Notes: generated by a model not told the origin, from the sequence alone. A stretch of 64,000 nt of DNA from Elusimicrobia bacterium GWA2_61_42 (GCA_001799615.1 MGTU01000013.1:1-64000), one strand, 5' to 3'. Positions 42,251 to 51,006 are shown, counted from the stretch's first letter. A program made the numbers and translations.

Positions 42251-43264
42251 TCAAGGCTTGAGCACTTCCACCTTGTTCACGGAGCGCACGTTGCGGTCTA
42301 TAAAGAAATCCGCGGTGGAGAACAGGGCGAAGCGCCCGTCCTTGTCCTGCCCCTTGTCCACCACCAGGAAGTCGGCGTTGTCGTTGCGGTTAACGATCTC
42401 GGCCAGGCTGAAAGCGGCGCGGTAGCTGTCCTTGGCGGACACCACCACCAGCGACGCGCCGGAGTCCTGCGGCAGGGCGCCGGCCTTGGCCAGCACGTCC
42501 TTGAGCACAAAACCTTCGGTCGTTTTTACGCCCTTGAACCCGGTCCCGTGGCCGTATGCGGTATCCTGGTAGACCCGTTTCTCCGCGAGCTGGCCCGGGG
42601 CCGGCACCGGCAGCGCTTTGCCGCCGACGATCACGCTGAACTCGGGCGTGAAGACCGCGACGTGCTTCTTGCCGGGGAACACCCCGGGCGCGGCTTTTAC
42701 CGTTATTTTGGACGGGTTGGCGATGAAGCGGGTATTGTAAAGGTCTCCGCTGCAGACCAGCCGGGGAGCCTCGGGCAGCGGCCATTCCGTCTTCTTCTTG
42801 CCCGGGTTGACCGCGCGCGCGCTGCTGGTTATCAGCGCGTTAAAGTTAAAGCGGGAGTAATAGAGCTCGCCCCAGCTGAACACCGCTTTTTCGCCTTTGT
42901 CGTTCTCCACCACCACGTACAGGTCCACTTCCGGCGAGAAATCCGCGCCGGCTTTTTTTACCGGCTTGGCGTTGATGATGTCGTAGAGCGAATAACCCGT
43001 GAAGAAATAGGCGCCCTTGAACTCCGGCTTGCCGTTCTCAAAGGCCACCTCTTTCACCGCGGCGGCGCGCAGCGGCAGGGCCGCCAGCTCCACGGGGCCG
43101 GGGTTCTCCACTTCGCCGCCCACGTACACGCTCTTCAGCGCGTATTCCTTTACCGGCCCCCGCTCGAAAAAGCTGTTGACCGGGGAGACGGCCGGCGCGG
43201 CCTCCTGCGCCACAACGGGCGACCCCGCCGCCAGCAGCAATACCGCCATAAATGTTTTTCTCAT
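42251..43264 (-). CDS. Exported protein resembling two tandem molybdopterin-binding-fold domains
   Basis: 337 aa with signal peptide (FMAVLLLAAGSPVVAQEA). Two halves look alike: about 55-150 (YFFTGYSLYDIINAKPVKKA, LYVVVENDKGEKAVFSWGEL) and about 245-335 (TTEGFVLKDVLAKAGALPQD, LVVVSAKDSYRAAFSLAEIV). This LxDVL... DGYxxxFSLxEL pattern is that of the sulfite-oxidase-type pterin-binding fold as found in small exported proteins. The usual Cys that ligates the metal is not obvious, so it may bind metal, pterin or something else. Placed between LysR and TupA, it probably belongs to metal homeostasis. Family assignment is moderate. Confidence 0.5.
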   Translation of the reverse strand: MRKTFMAVLLLAAGSPVVAQEAAPAVSPVNSFFERGPVKEYALKSVYVGGEVENPGPVELAALPLRAAAVKEVAFENGKPEFKGAYFFTGYSLYDIINAKPVKKAGADFSPEVDLYVVVENDKGEKAVFSWGELYYSRFNFNALITSSARAVNPGKKKTEWPLPEAPRLVCSGDLYNTRFIANPSKITVKAAPGVFPGKKHVAVFTPEFSVIVGGKALPVPAPGQLAEKRVYQDTAYGHGTGFKGVKTTEGFVLKDVLAKAGALPQDSGASLVVVSAKDSYRAAFSLAEIVNRNDNADFLVVDKGQDKDGRFALFSTADFFIDRNVRSVNKVEVLKP

Positions 43265-43305
43265 GATCTCTCCTTATAAACCGCGTCCAAGATCTTTTTG
43301 CCCGC

Positions 43306-44208
43306 TCAGGCGCGCTCCAGCTGGGCTGTCTTTATATTCTTTAAAAAAGCCAGCAAATTGCGATGCCGCTCCAGGCCGGCGCGGCCCGTTTTCTGGTACA
43401 CGTAAAAATTATCCTCCAGCATCTTCAGCTGGGGGAAAACGTTGGCCAGCGTTTTGGCCTTGAATTCTTTGAGCACGCAGTACTTGGGCACAAAGCCCAC
43501 GCCCAGGCCCTCCAGGGCGGCGTTGATGATGGCCCGGATATGGTTAAGCTCCGTGACTTCCCTGAATTCCGGCCTTTCAGCAACCGGCAGGGCGTTCAGG
43601 AAATTGCCCCACCATTGCGCGCCCTTGTCCAGCGACAGGATATCGCAGGCGGACAGGTCCCCCGGGATCCGGATCTTATGTTTCTTTATGAACTCCGGGG
43701 CCGCGATCACCGCGTATTCCTCGCGGAACAGCGGGGTTTTGTCCACGCCCTCGGCCTTGTGGCTGCGGCAGTCTATTATCACGTCCAGTTCGTCGCTGAG
43801 GAGCGGCTTGAGCAGTTCGTGGCGGAACTGGAAGTCTATATGCACGGCCGGGTTTTTGTTGATAAAGCCTTTCAGGTACTTCACCAGCAGCGTGGTGCCG
43901 AACTCCACCGTGGCGCCCAGCCTTATAGTGCCTGTGTTCTTGCTCCTGGCGGCGGCCAGCTGCTCCTCGGCCTTCTCCAGCTCGTAGAACACGGTCTCGC
44001 AGGCCTTGTAGAGGATGCGGCCGGCCTCGGTCAGGGCCAGTTTGTTGCCGGTCCTTTTAAAAAGGTCGTCCTTGGCGCTTTTCGAAAGCGCGGCCACGGC
44101 GTGGCTGACCGCGGACTGCGTAACGTACAGCCGCCGGGCCGCCTCGGTATAGTTGAGCGTCTGCGCCACGGCGAAGAAAGCTTTAAGCTGGTAGAGGTTA
44201 AGCGCCAT
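43306..44208 (-). CDS. LysR-family transcriptional regulator
   Basis: 300 aa. N-terminal winged helix LNYTEAARRLYVTQSAVSHA (about 17-36), then a LysR effector-binding domain (TIRLGATVEFGTTLLVKYLK). It is divergent from the P5C dehydrogenase and upstream of the exported protein and tup genes, so either direction could be its target. A 7-bp palindrome lies in the divergent promoter region. Confidence 0.94.
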   Translation of the reverse strand: MALNLYQLKAFFAVAQTLNYTEAARRLYVTQSAVSHAVAALSKSAKDDLFKRTGNKLALTEAGRILYKACETVFYELEKAEEQLAAARSKNTGTIRLGATVEFGTTLLVKYLKGFINKNPAVHIDFQFRHELLKPLLSDELDVIIDCRSHKAEGVDKTPLFREEYAVIAAPEFIKKHKIRIPGDLSACDILSLDKGAQWWGNFLNALPVAERPEFREVTELNHIRAIINAALEGLGVGFVPKYCVLKEFKAKTLANVFPQLKMLEDNFYVYQKTGRAGLERHRNLLAFLKNIKTAQLERA

Positions 44209-44217
44209 TGTGAATTG

Positions 44218-44252
44218 TATTCATACCTACAATGAATACTATGAATTATACT
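44218..44252 (+). promoter_or_regulatory. LysR-type operator and -10 box
   Basis: TATTCAT (44218-44224) and ATGAATA (44232-44238) are perfect 7-bp inverted arms around a 7-nt spacer, containing the T-N11-A core of LysR boxes. TATACT at 44247-44252 is a good -10 for the plus-strand gene, without a matching -35 box, which suggests activator dependence. Confidence 0.65.
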
Positions 44253-44302
44253 AATATGCTGCCGATTGCTACCATAGTTAAAACTACTTCTTTGGAGGCC
44301 CC

Positions 44303-45940
44303 ATGCGCACCCTGAACACCATTTTCCAGATCCCCGAACCCGTCAACGAACCCATCCTGGGCTACGCCCCCGGCACGCCCGAACGCGCCGCGCTGAAAGC
44401 CAAACTGGCGGAACTGCGCGGCCAGGTGATCGAGATCCCGCTTATCATAGGCGGCAAAGAAGTGCGCACCGGCCGCACCGCAGACATCGTGATCCCGCAC
44501 GAGAACAGGAAAGTCATAGGCCGCTACCACAAGGCGGGCCACAAAGAAGTCGAACTGGCCGTCAAAGCCGCGGCCGCCGCCCGCGAAACCTGGGGCCGCA
44601 TGCCCTGGCACGCCCGGGCCGCCGTCTTCCTTAAGGCCGGGGAACTGCTGGCCACCACCTGGCGCCAGACCCTGAACGCCGCCACCATGATAGGCCAGAG
44701 CAAGAACCCCTACCAGGCCGAAATAGACTCCGCCTGCGAGCTGGTGGACTTCTACCGCTTCAACACCTGGTTCGCCGAGCAGATCTACGACCAGCAGCCG
44801 CTTTCCCCTTCCGGCAGCTGGAACTACGTGGACTACAGGCCGCTGGAAGGCTTCGTGTTCGCCGTCACGCCTTTTAATTTCACCTCCATCGCCGGCAATC
44901 TGCCCACCGCCCCGGCCATCATGGGCAACACCGTCATCTGGAAGCCGGCCTCCAGCGCCGTTTACTCCGCCTATTTTCTTATGAAGCTGTGGCAAGCGGC
45001 CGGCCTGCCGGACGGCGCCATCAACATGCTGCCCGGCTCCGGCGGCGAAGTCGGCAACCCCGTGATAGACAGCCGCGACCTGATGGGCCTGCACTTCACC
45101 GGCTCCACCGGCGTCTTCAACGGCATGTGGTCCGCTATCACCAGCAACTTCAGCAAATACCGCGGCTACCCGCGCGTGGTAGGCGAGACCGGCGGCAAGG
45201 ATTTCATCTTCGCTCACCTGTCCTGCGATGCCGAAGCCCTGAAATGCGCCATCCTGCGCGGCGCCTACGAATACCAGGGCCAGAAATGCTCGGCGGCCAG
45301 CCGCTCCTATATCCCCCGCTCGGTCTGGAACGTCATAAAGGACGACCTCGTCGCCCAGGTGGACGGCGTCAAGATGGGCCCGGCCGAGGATTTCACCAAT
45401 TTCTTCAACGCCGTGATAGACAAAGGCGCTTTTAGGACCATAAAAGGCTACATAGACTTCGCCAGGTCCGCCCCCGACGCGAAAATAATAGCGGGCGGCG
45501 CCTGCGACGACGCCGAGGGCTGGTTCATACGGCCCACGCTCATAGAGACCACCAACCCGCGGTTCAAGACCATGGAGGAGGAGATCTTCGGGCCGGTAAT
45601 GACGGTCTACGTCTACGAGGACGATAAATTCGAGGAAACGCTGAAGCTCTGCGATGAAACTTCGCCTTACGCGCTTACCGGCGCCATCTTCGCGCAGGAC
45701 CGCGCGGCCGTGCTGAAAGCGGAGGACCTCCTGCGCAACGCGGCGGGGAATTTCTACATAAACGACAAGCCCACCGGCGCCGTGGTAGGCCAGCAGCCCT
45801 TCGGCGGAGCCAGGGCCAGCGGCACCAACGACAAAGCCGGCTCCCTGGTAAACATGATGCGCTGGACCTCCCCGCGCGCAGTAAAAGAGAACTTCACCCC
45901 CCCGCACGACTACCGCTACCCGTTCATGCTTGAAAAATAA
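44303..45940 (+). CDS. L-glutamate gamma-semialdehyde (delta-1-pyrroline-5-carboxylate) dehydrogenase
   Basis: 545 aa aldehyde dehydrogenase of the monofunctional P5CDH (mitochondrial-like) group: FVFAVTPFNFTSIAGNLPTA, FTGSTGVFNGMW, VVGETGGKDFIF with the conserved Glu, catalytic Cys in YEYQGQKCSAASR, and a late GEQPFGG-like GQQPFGGARASGTNDKAG. It oxidises P5C to glutamate with NAD, the last step of proline catabolism. No proline dehydrogenase is nearby; P5C could come from ornithine or arginine. Ribosome site GGAGG is 4 nt from the ATG. Possibly controlled by the divergent LysR. Confidence 0.94.
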   Translation: MRTLNTIFQIPEPVNEPILGYAPGTPERAALKAKLAELRGQVIEIPLIIGGKEVRTGRTADIVIPHENRKVIGRYHKAGHKEVELAVKAAAAARETWGRMPWHARAAVFLKAGELLATTWRQTLNAATMIGQSKNPYQAEIDSACELVDFYRFNTWFAEQIYDQQPLSPSGSWNYVDYRPLEGFVFAVTPFNFTSIAGNLPTAPAIMGNTVIWKPASSAVYSAYFLMKLWQAAGLPDGAINMLPGSGGEVGNPVIDSRDLMGLHFTGSTGVFNGMWSAITSNFSKYRGYPRVVGETGGKDFIFAHLSCDAEALKCAILRGAYEYQGQKCSAASRSYIPRSVWNVIKDDLVAQVDGVKMGPAEDFTNFFNAVIDKGAFRTIKGYIDFARSAPDAKIIAGGACDDAEGWFIRPTLIETTNPRFKTMEEEIFGPVMTVYVYEDDKFEETLKLCDETSPYALTGAIFAQDRAAVLKAEDLLRNAAGNFYINDKPTGAVVGQQPFGGARASGTNDKAGSLVNMMRWTSPRAVKENFTPPHDYRYPFMLEK

Positions 45941-45951
45941 CCCCCGCACAA

Positions 45952-45986
45952 ACAAAAAAAACCGGGCAATCCCGGGTTTTTTTGTT
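45952..45986 (+). terminator. Intrinsic terminator after the P5C dehydrogenase gene
   Basis: A7-CC-GGG / CCCGGG-T7 stem with CAAT loop; U-tract TTTTTTT follows. A second, very symmetric hairpin (45989-46021) follows at once. Confidence 0.9.
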
Positions 45987-45988
45987 CC

Positions 45989-46021
45989 GGAGGGTCAACC
46001 TCCGTTGGAGGTTGAACCTCC
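45989..46021. repeat. 15-bp near-perfect hairpin
   Basis: GGAGGGTCAACCTCC and GGAGGTTGAACCTCC pair over 15 bp with a single G-T position, with a GTT loop. It sits between two convergent genes, with only weak U-tracts, so it may stabilise mRNA ends or be a palindromic repeat unit. Confidence 0.6.
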
Positions 46022-46027
46022 AAACCG

Positions 46028-46375
46028 TTAAAGACGGGTATATTTGGTGTGGCGGCCCTTGGATTTGGCGACGGGGTACTTTTTGGCGTTTTTCAGCAGT
46101 TTTTTCTCGGCGGCGGAGCCCAGGTCTATGTCCAGGTCGTGGGCCAGCAGCAGCACCCAGTACAGCACGTCCGCCAGTTCCTCGGAAACTTCCAGCTTGC
46201 GGGCTTTAACGTGGCGGGCTATTTCCTCCGGGTTCTTCCACTGAAAATGCTCCAGCAGCTCCGCGGCCTCCAGCGCCAGGGAGATGGCCACGTCCTTGGG
46301 GTTATGGAACTGCTTCCAGTCCCGCGCGTCGCGGAAAGCGATTATTTTTTTTGTCAGGTCGTTAATGGTTTTCAT
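46028..46375 (-). CDS. MazG-like nucleotide pyrophosphohydrolase
   Basis: 115 aa all-helical. Motifs SLALEAAELLEHFQW and VSEELADVLYWVLLLAHDLD give the E-x3-E and E-x2-D metal sites of the MazG/RS21-C6 (dCTP pyrophosphatase-like) family. It hydrolyses non-canonical or excess nucleoside triphosphates to monophosphates. Three nucleotides after the permease gene, so co-transcribed. Confidence 0.92.
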   Translation of the reverse strand: MKTINDLTKKIIAFRDARDWKQFHNPKDVAISLALEAAELLEHFQWKNPEEIARHVKARKLEVSEELADVLYWVLLLAHDLDIDLGSAAEKKLLKNAKKYPVAKSKGRHTKYTRL

Positions 46376-46378
46376 AAA

Positions 46379-47281
46379 TTAATAGAACAGGCCGAACAGC
46401 AGGCCGGCGCCGAGGGCGAAGGCCAGCCACCAGGCGGCGTAAACCAGCAGGCCGCGGCGGCCTATCAGTTTCTGGGACATTATCATGGTGGGAATGCAGG
46501 TGCCTACCGAGCCCAGCAGGAAAGCGAAGGCCGGCCCGGGCCCGAGCCCCAGCTTCATGAAGGACAAGGTCAGCGGGATCTCTTCGCCCTCGCAGACGTA
46601 CAGCGGCACGCCCAGCAGCACGGCGAAAATATAGGCCAGCGGCCCGGAAGAACCGATGTGGCGGGCGATGAAAGCCGGCGGCAGCAGCACGGTCAGCAGG
46701 CTGGCTATGGCCATGCCGATAAGAAAATATTTACCCAGGTCCTTGAGGATATCTATAAATATCGGCCAGAATTTTTGAGGGGCCTCGTCCTCGCCCGCGC
46801 CGCCGCAGCCGCAGCCCGAGCAGCATTTCTTGACCGGCTCCGGGGCCGGGATGTCCAGGAAACCGGAGTGGCGGCGCTCCAGCCACAGGAAGATAGCGCC
46901 TATCATCATGGCCCCGCAGAAAGCCGCCAGCACGCGCGCGGCGGCGAATTTCCAGCCCAGCACGGCGAAGGTCAGCACCAGCGTCTGCGGGCTGACCAGC
47001 GGCGAAGCCAGCAAAAAGCTGGTAACGGTGCCCAGGTCGGCGCCTTTACGGCGCAGGCCGTCGGCCATGGGCATAGTGGCGCAGGAGCAGCCGGGCAGCA
47101 CCATGCCCAGCACGGAAGCCTTGGCCATGGACAGCCAGCCGCCGCCCAGGTGTTTCAGCGCGAACTCGGGCTTAACATATACGTCCAGCGCCGCGCCGAA
47201 CGCGGCCCCGCCCAGGAAATAAGGCAGCACCATCCAGGTGAGGTTTAAAAATTCTTTGGCAAAAGCGTAGAGGTAATCCAT
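46379..47281 (-). CDS. Permease of the ArsP/SO_0444 (PF03773-type) family
   Basis: 300 aa with about eight helices. Conserved LGMVLPGCSCATMPMADGLR in helix 2-3 and SVGTCIPTMIMSQ near the end place it in the predicted-permease family including ArsP and SO_0444 copper/zinc exporters. A central cytoplasmic loop carries KKCCSGCGCGG, a likely metal-binding segment. Export of a soft metal or organo-metalloid is plausible, but the substrate is not determined. Confidence 0.87.
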   Translation of the reverse strand: MDYLYAFAKEFLNLTWMVLPYFLGGAAFGAALDVYVKPEFALKHLGGGWLSMAKASVLGMVLPGCSCATMPMADGLRRKGADLGTVTSFLLASPLVSPQTLVLTFAVLGWKFAAARVLAAFCGAMMIGAIFLWLERRHSGFLDIPAPEPVKKCCSGCGCGGAGEDEAPQKFWPIFIDILKDLGKYFLIGMAIASLLTVLLPPAFIARHIGSSGPLAYIFAVLLGVPLYVCEGEEIPLTLSFMKLGLGPGPAFAFLLGSVGTCIPTMIMSQKLIGRRGLLVYAAWWLAFALGAGLLFGLFY

Positions 47282-47342
47282 TAGCTATATTTTCTCACGG
47301 CCCGGGTTAAAAGTCAACCGCCCCCAGGATTTTTTGACTAAT

Positions 47343-47376
47343 AAAAAAACCGGAGGCGGAGGCCCCCGGCTTTTTT
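47343..47376 (-). terminator. Intrinsic terminator after the 47450-47860 gene
   Basis: Stem GCCCCCGG/CCGGAGGC with one mismatch and GGAG loop region, followed by seven T on the minus strand. Confidence 0.75.
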
Positions 47377-47449
47377 ACGCTTAAACGCTTTTATTCCCTG
47401 ATATGTAGCCGCGCGGCAGACGGCTTTTGACGAGGTTCAACCCCGCCGG

Positions 47450-47860
47450 TTATTCTTTGTAGGTGATGCCGACCGCGGCTTTCAGGCTGTTGCCTGAGGC
47501 CTTGGCCTTATAGGGCCTGCCGCCGGCGTTGATGTAGGCCGCAAAGCCTTTGGCCGTTTCCAGCGCCGTCTGCCCGGCCTTCAGCGCCAGCATGATGTTC
47601 CAGCCGGCCACGTGGTTTACGGTGCCGTCCGGCCGCATGTAGCGGAAGATGGAAAGCCAGAGGTTCATAGTGCCGTCTATGCCGGCGCCGGCCCGGCCGG
47701 TGGCCGTTCCGGTAAACTCCGCCAGGCCGGGCTTGCCCCCCACCGTAACTTTACTTGCGGCCACGGCCACGCCCTGCGTTTTATCGTAGGAAGAAGCCGT
47801 CAGCTCCGCGCCCTTGGCCAGTTCCGCGTCCGGGTTATAACCGCTGACTTTCTTTTTCAT
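47450..47860 (-). CDS. Hypothetical protein
   Basis: 136 aa from the ATG at 47860 (a TTG at 47872 is possible). It begins MKKKVSGYNPDAELAKGAEL, no signal peptide. Hydrophilic beta-like sequence GKPGLAEFTGTATGRAGAGI and an Ala-rich helix ALKAGQTALETAKGFAAYIN. No family recognised. Preceded by a G8 run that serves as ribosome site. Just downstream of the dockerin-like gene on the same strand. Confidence 0.65.
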   Translation of the reverse strand: MKKKVSGYNPDAELAKGAELTASSYDKTQGVAVAASKVTVGGKPGLAEFTGTATGRAGAGIDGTMNLWLSIFRYMRPDGTVNHVAGWNIMLALKAGQTALETAKGFAAYINAGGRPYKAKASGNSLKAAVGITYKE

Positions 47861-47906
47861 ATCCCCCCCCAAAAAAACAAACCGCTGAAACCGCCGCCCG
47901 GCGCGC

Positions 47907-49361
47907 CTATTTAAGCAGGCCGGGGTTCAGGCTTACCACGTAATAAATGCCGTTGAGGTTGGCCATGGTGTCCCTGATAAATTCGGTCATGGCCTTGGGC
48001 GTGCGGCCGCCCTCGCGGAAATCGGCCACCTCGCGCGCCAGCGCCAGCCGCAAAGATTCCTCCGGGGATTTGTACAGGCTTATCCCGCCGAACACGTTCC
48101 AGTGGCGGCTCTTGTCCGAGCCGTCTTCCTTGTTGCCGGGCAGCAGGAAATTCTCCAGCGCCACCGAAGCCGGCAGCTTGTCCCTGGGGATGGCCTTCAC
48201 CCAGGAGAACGGGATGCGCACCGCTTCGTCTATAAGGCCTACGGCCGCCAGCTTGTTGCCCTCTTTTATAGCCAGCGCCTCGCGAAACAGCAGCACCATG
48301 GGCAGATTGTGGTTCTCCAGCGGCGCGTCCTCCAGCCTTCTGGTGGTGCGCGCGGCCGCGCGCAGGTAGCGCCTGTCGTACTGGGCGAACAGCAGCAGCC
48401 GCTTGAAATCCTTGCGGCTGGCGGTGGACTTGTAATACTGCCACTTGGCCCGGTCCGCGTAGTTCTTCAGCTCCAGGTAATCGCGCGGCGGCTCCAGGGT
48501 CAGCAGGTCCGCCTTTATCTTCATGTCCTCCAGCGCGTATTTCTCTATGACCTTCAGCACTTCCTCGGCGGGCTTTTTGCCGGCGGTATAGTCCTTGTAA
48601 AGCGGGGACTCAAGCAGCGCGCGCAGATGATCGCGGAAATAAAGGCTCTGGGCCACGAAAGCCGGCTGGCCTTTCACGGTAAGGGTCTCGGCGTCCTCGG
48701 TCAGGCCCGTAATTTCCATCAGCAGCTCGTAATGCCGCTTCTTTTCCCACAAAGCGGCGCAGCGTTTTATCTTGGCGTCGCCGTATGCTTTTTCCCTGGG
48801 GTCCAGGTCCGGAGAACGCCGGGCGTGGGCCAGCGAGAACCTGATGCCCTCGCTGTAAACCTCGCGCAGCAGGGCGGCCCTGTAGCCGCGGGCTTTTTCG
48901 GTCCGCGCCTTTTTAAGGAACTTCAGCGGCGAGGTTTCCTCGGCCTTGTGCGTTATGGCGACCACCGGGCGCTGCACGTATTCCGTCTCCGGCACGTAGC
49001 GGAAGAAATCGCGCGGGAAGGGGAAGGACTTTTTCTTGGCCTCCATCTTTTCCCTGGCTTTGTAAGGGTCGCCGGCGGCGTAAAGAGTTTCCAGCAGCAT
49101 GACGTCCTCGCCGTCCAGCAGGCCGTTATGGTTCACGTCTGTCTTGTAGGCGGTGTCGGCGGGGCCGCCGAAGGGGTTCTCCACAAAGGCCGCCAGCAGC
49201 GCGGCGTCCCGGCTGTCCCACATATTGTCGGAATTGAGGTCCCCCAGCATCACCAGCCTGGAGCGCAGGTTCACGCGGTTCACCGGCAGGGTGAAATAGA
49301 CGGCCGCGGCCGCCAGCAGCAGCAGATAAAAAAGGCCTTTGCCCAGTATTTTTATTTTCAT
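47907..49361 (-). CDS. Membrane-anchored protein with dockerin-like double EF-hand
   Basis: 484 aa. An N-terminal hydrophobic segment (LFYLLLLAAAAVYFTLPVN) acts as signal or anchor. Directly after come two calcium-loop motifs, GDLNSDNMWDSRDAALL (about 40-56) and TDVNHNGLLDGEDVMLL (about 74-90), the D-x-N-x-D-G/D form of type I dockerin repeats. The remaining 390 residues are helical, charged and of no known family. Dockerins normally dock onto cohesins; none is visible here, so simple calcium-dependent folding is equally likely. 48 nt after the next membrane-protein gene. Confidence 0.75.
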   Translation of the reverse strand: MKIKILGKGLFYLLLLAAAAVYFTLPVNRVNLRSRLVMLGDLNSDNMWDSRDAALLAAFVENPFGGPADTAYKTDVNHNGLLDGEDVMLLETLYAAGDPYKAREKMEAKKKSFPFPRDFFRYVPETEYVQRPVVAITHKAEETSPLKFLKKARTEKARGYRAALLREVYSEGIRFSLAHARRSPDLDPREKAYGDAKIKRCAALWEKKRHYELLMEITGLTEDAETLTVKGQPAFVAQSLYFRDHLRALLESPLYKDYTAGKKPAEEVLKVIEKYALEDMKIKADLLTLEPPRDYLELKNYADRAKWQYYKSTASRKDFKRLLLFAQYDRRYLRAAARTTRRLEDAPLENHNLPMVLLFREALAIKEGNKLAAVGLIDEAVRIPFSWVKAIPRDKLPASVALENFLLPGNKEDGSDKSRHWNVFGGISLYKSPEESLRLALAREVADFREGGRTPKAMTEFIRDTMANLNGIYYVVSLNPGLLK

Positions 49362-49409
49362 AGAACCCCCTAGAAAAACTTCAAGACTTGCCCCGCGCCA
49401 GGCGCGGCT

Positions 49410-50486
49410 TTATTGCGCCAGCAGGCGCATCAGGCCCAGTTCTTCCCTGTAAAAAGCCGCGGCCAGGATGGCCAGCCCCAACAGCGCGGCCGCGATCACG
49501 GCGCCGTAGCCGCGGGCCTGCGCCGGCGGCGGCGGCAGCATCAGGTTCTCCTGCTGCTCCGCCACGTAATCCGCGTAAATATCACAGGAAGAAATAACGT
49601 AAATAGGCCGCAGCAGCAGCATCACCAGGCCGGCGGAGATCAGCAGCGGTATGCCCACCCAGCAATAGAAAACGTAGATCTGCCCCGCCACCGGCGCCTT
49701 GAAGTTCACCAGCCCGGGGAAATTTATAAAGAAAGCGATGCTGCCGATATACCCGCCCACGCCCACCACCCAGCACAGCGCGGAGTAGCCGCCGCGCAGG
49801 ATTATCACGGTCTTGAACTTGCGCACCACCAGCTCCACCGAGCGTTTACCGGCGTCCACCAGGCCGCGCCCGGTGACCAGGCCCGGCAGGATGCCTATGG
49901 TTGCCAGCTTCCAGGCGTAATACATGGCTTCGCTCTTCGCTTTGTCGGCAGGAGAGCGGCGGTCCCGCTTTTTAGGCAGCCGGTCCAGGATGCGCAGCAC
50001 CGTCCACCAGCCGTCTATCCAGTGAAAGAGCCACAGCGGCCAGGCCCTGGGCAGCACCATTTTAAGGCAGTCGTCTATGGTGGATTCTTTGCCCTGCCGG
50101 TTGAGGAAATGCGCAGCCCCCATGCAGCCGTTCAGGATGCCCAGCGGAAAAGCTACGATGCCCACGCAGAAAAAAGACCAGAGGAACAGGATAAAGTCGC
50201 CGATCGTGGCTTTGTCGGAACTGGCCGCGCGTTCCCAGGCGGCCTCGGGGATCCACCCTATCATCTGCACCCAAAGGTAATAGCCCAGAGCTATGCAGGC
50301 CCACTGCAGCAGGGCGAAAGTGATTATTTCTTTTTCGAGGAAGATCAGCCTGACGCTGAACTTGGTCCGCGCCCAGAAACCGGCCAGGCCCTCGCCCAGC
50401 GGCACGCGCAGCTCCTGCGTCCAGGTGGCCTTGGTGACCTCGTCCCGGACTGCCTTCATCTCGCTGTAGTAGTTTTTCAGCCCCAT
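49410..50486 (-). CDS. Multi-pass membrane protein, unknown function
   Basis: 358 aa with about six membrane helices (ITFALLQWACIALGYYLWVQ; FILFLWSFFCVGIVAFPLGI; GVGGYIGSIAFFINF; VFYCWVGIPLLISAGLVMLL; GAVIAAALLGLAILAAAFYR). A cytoplasmic region with RILDRLPKKRDRRSPADKAK lies between. No known family. It is upstream of the dockerin-like gene and probably co-transcribed. Confidence 0.75.
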   Translation of the reverse strand: MGLKNYYSEMKAVRDEVTKATWTQELRVPLGEGLAGFWARTKFSVRLIFLEKEIITFALLQWACIALGYYLWVQMIGWIPEAAWERAASSDKATIGDFILFLWSFFCVGIVAFPLGILNGCMGAAHFLNRQGKESTIDDCLKMVLPRAWPLWLFHWIDGWWTVLRILDRLPKKRDRRSPADKAKSEAMYYAWKLATIGILPGLVTGRGLVDAGKRSVELVVRKFKTVIILRGGYSALCWVVGVGGYIGSIAFFINFPGLVNFKAPVAGQIYVFYCWVGIPLLISAGLVMLLLRPIYVISSCDIYADYVAEQQENLMLPPPPAQARGYGAVIAAALLGLAILAAAFYREELGLMRLLAQ

Positions 50487-50559
50487 CGCTCCCCTGTAGT
50501 CCTCGGCCGCGCCTGGCGGAAGCCGCCAGGTGTTAGTCAGGCCGCAAGCGCGGCCGGGC

Positions 50560-51006
50560 CTAGAACGGAACTTCTTCTATACCGTCGGCGCTGGCCGCCG
50601 GCTCTTTAGCGGCGGGCTCGGAGGCCTCGGAGGCGCCGCCGCCGGCGTTCTCGCCGCGGCTGCCCAGGAATTCAATTTCGTCCACGTAGACCACCATCTT
50701 GCTCTGCTTCTTGCCGGCTTCCTTGGAGGTCCATTCCTCCAGCACCAGGTGGCCTTCCACGTAGGCCTGGGAGCCTTTGCGCAGGTATTTCTCTATCAGG
50801 TCGGCCATCTTGCGGCCGGGTTCGCGGTTGAAAGCCTTAAGGTCCACCCACACCGGTACTTCTTCCCACTGCCCGCTCTGGGTGTTCTTGCGGCGGTTGT
50901 TGACGGCGAAGCCGATATTGGCCACCTTGCCGCCGTTGCTGAATTCCTTGATCTCGGGGTCGCGCGTAAGCCGCCCTATAAGCATTACCTTGTTTAAATT
51001 CGCCAT
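50560..51006 (-). CDS. ssb: Single-stranded DNA-binding protein (main copy)
   Basis: 148 aa. OB fold starts NKVMLIGRLTRDPEIKEFSN and ends at VYVDEIEFLGSR (about 110). A flexible linker leads to the acidic tip EEVPF that recruits repair and replication proteins. This is the conventional SSB, unlike the second copy at 59201-59671 that lacks the tip. Confidence 0.96.
   Translation of the reverse strand: MANLNKVMLIGRLTRDPEIKEFSNGGKVANIGFAVNNRRKNTQSGQWEEVPVWVDLKAFNREPGRKMADLIEKYLRKGSQAYVEGHLVLEEWTSKEAGKKQSKMVVYVDEIEFLGSRGENAGGGASEASEPAAKEPAASADGIEEVPF

Noticed and set aside
44303-45940. Bifunctional PutA
   Set aside because: The protein has only the dehydrogenase part (545 aa) and no proline dehydrogenase domain.
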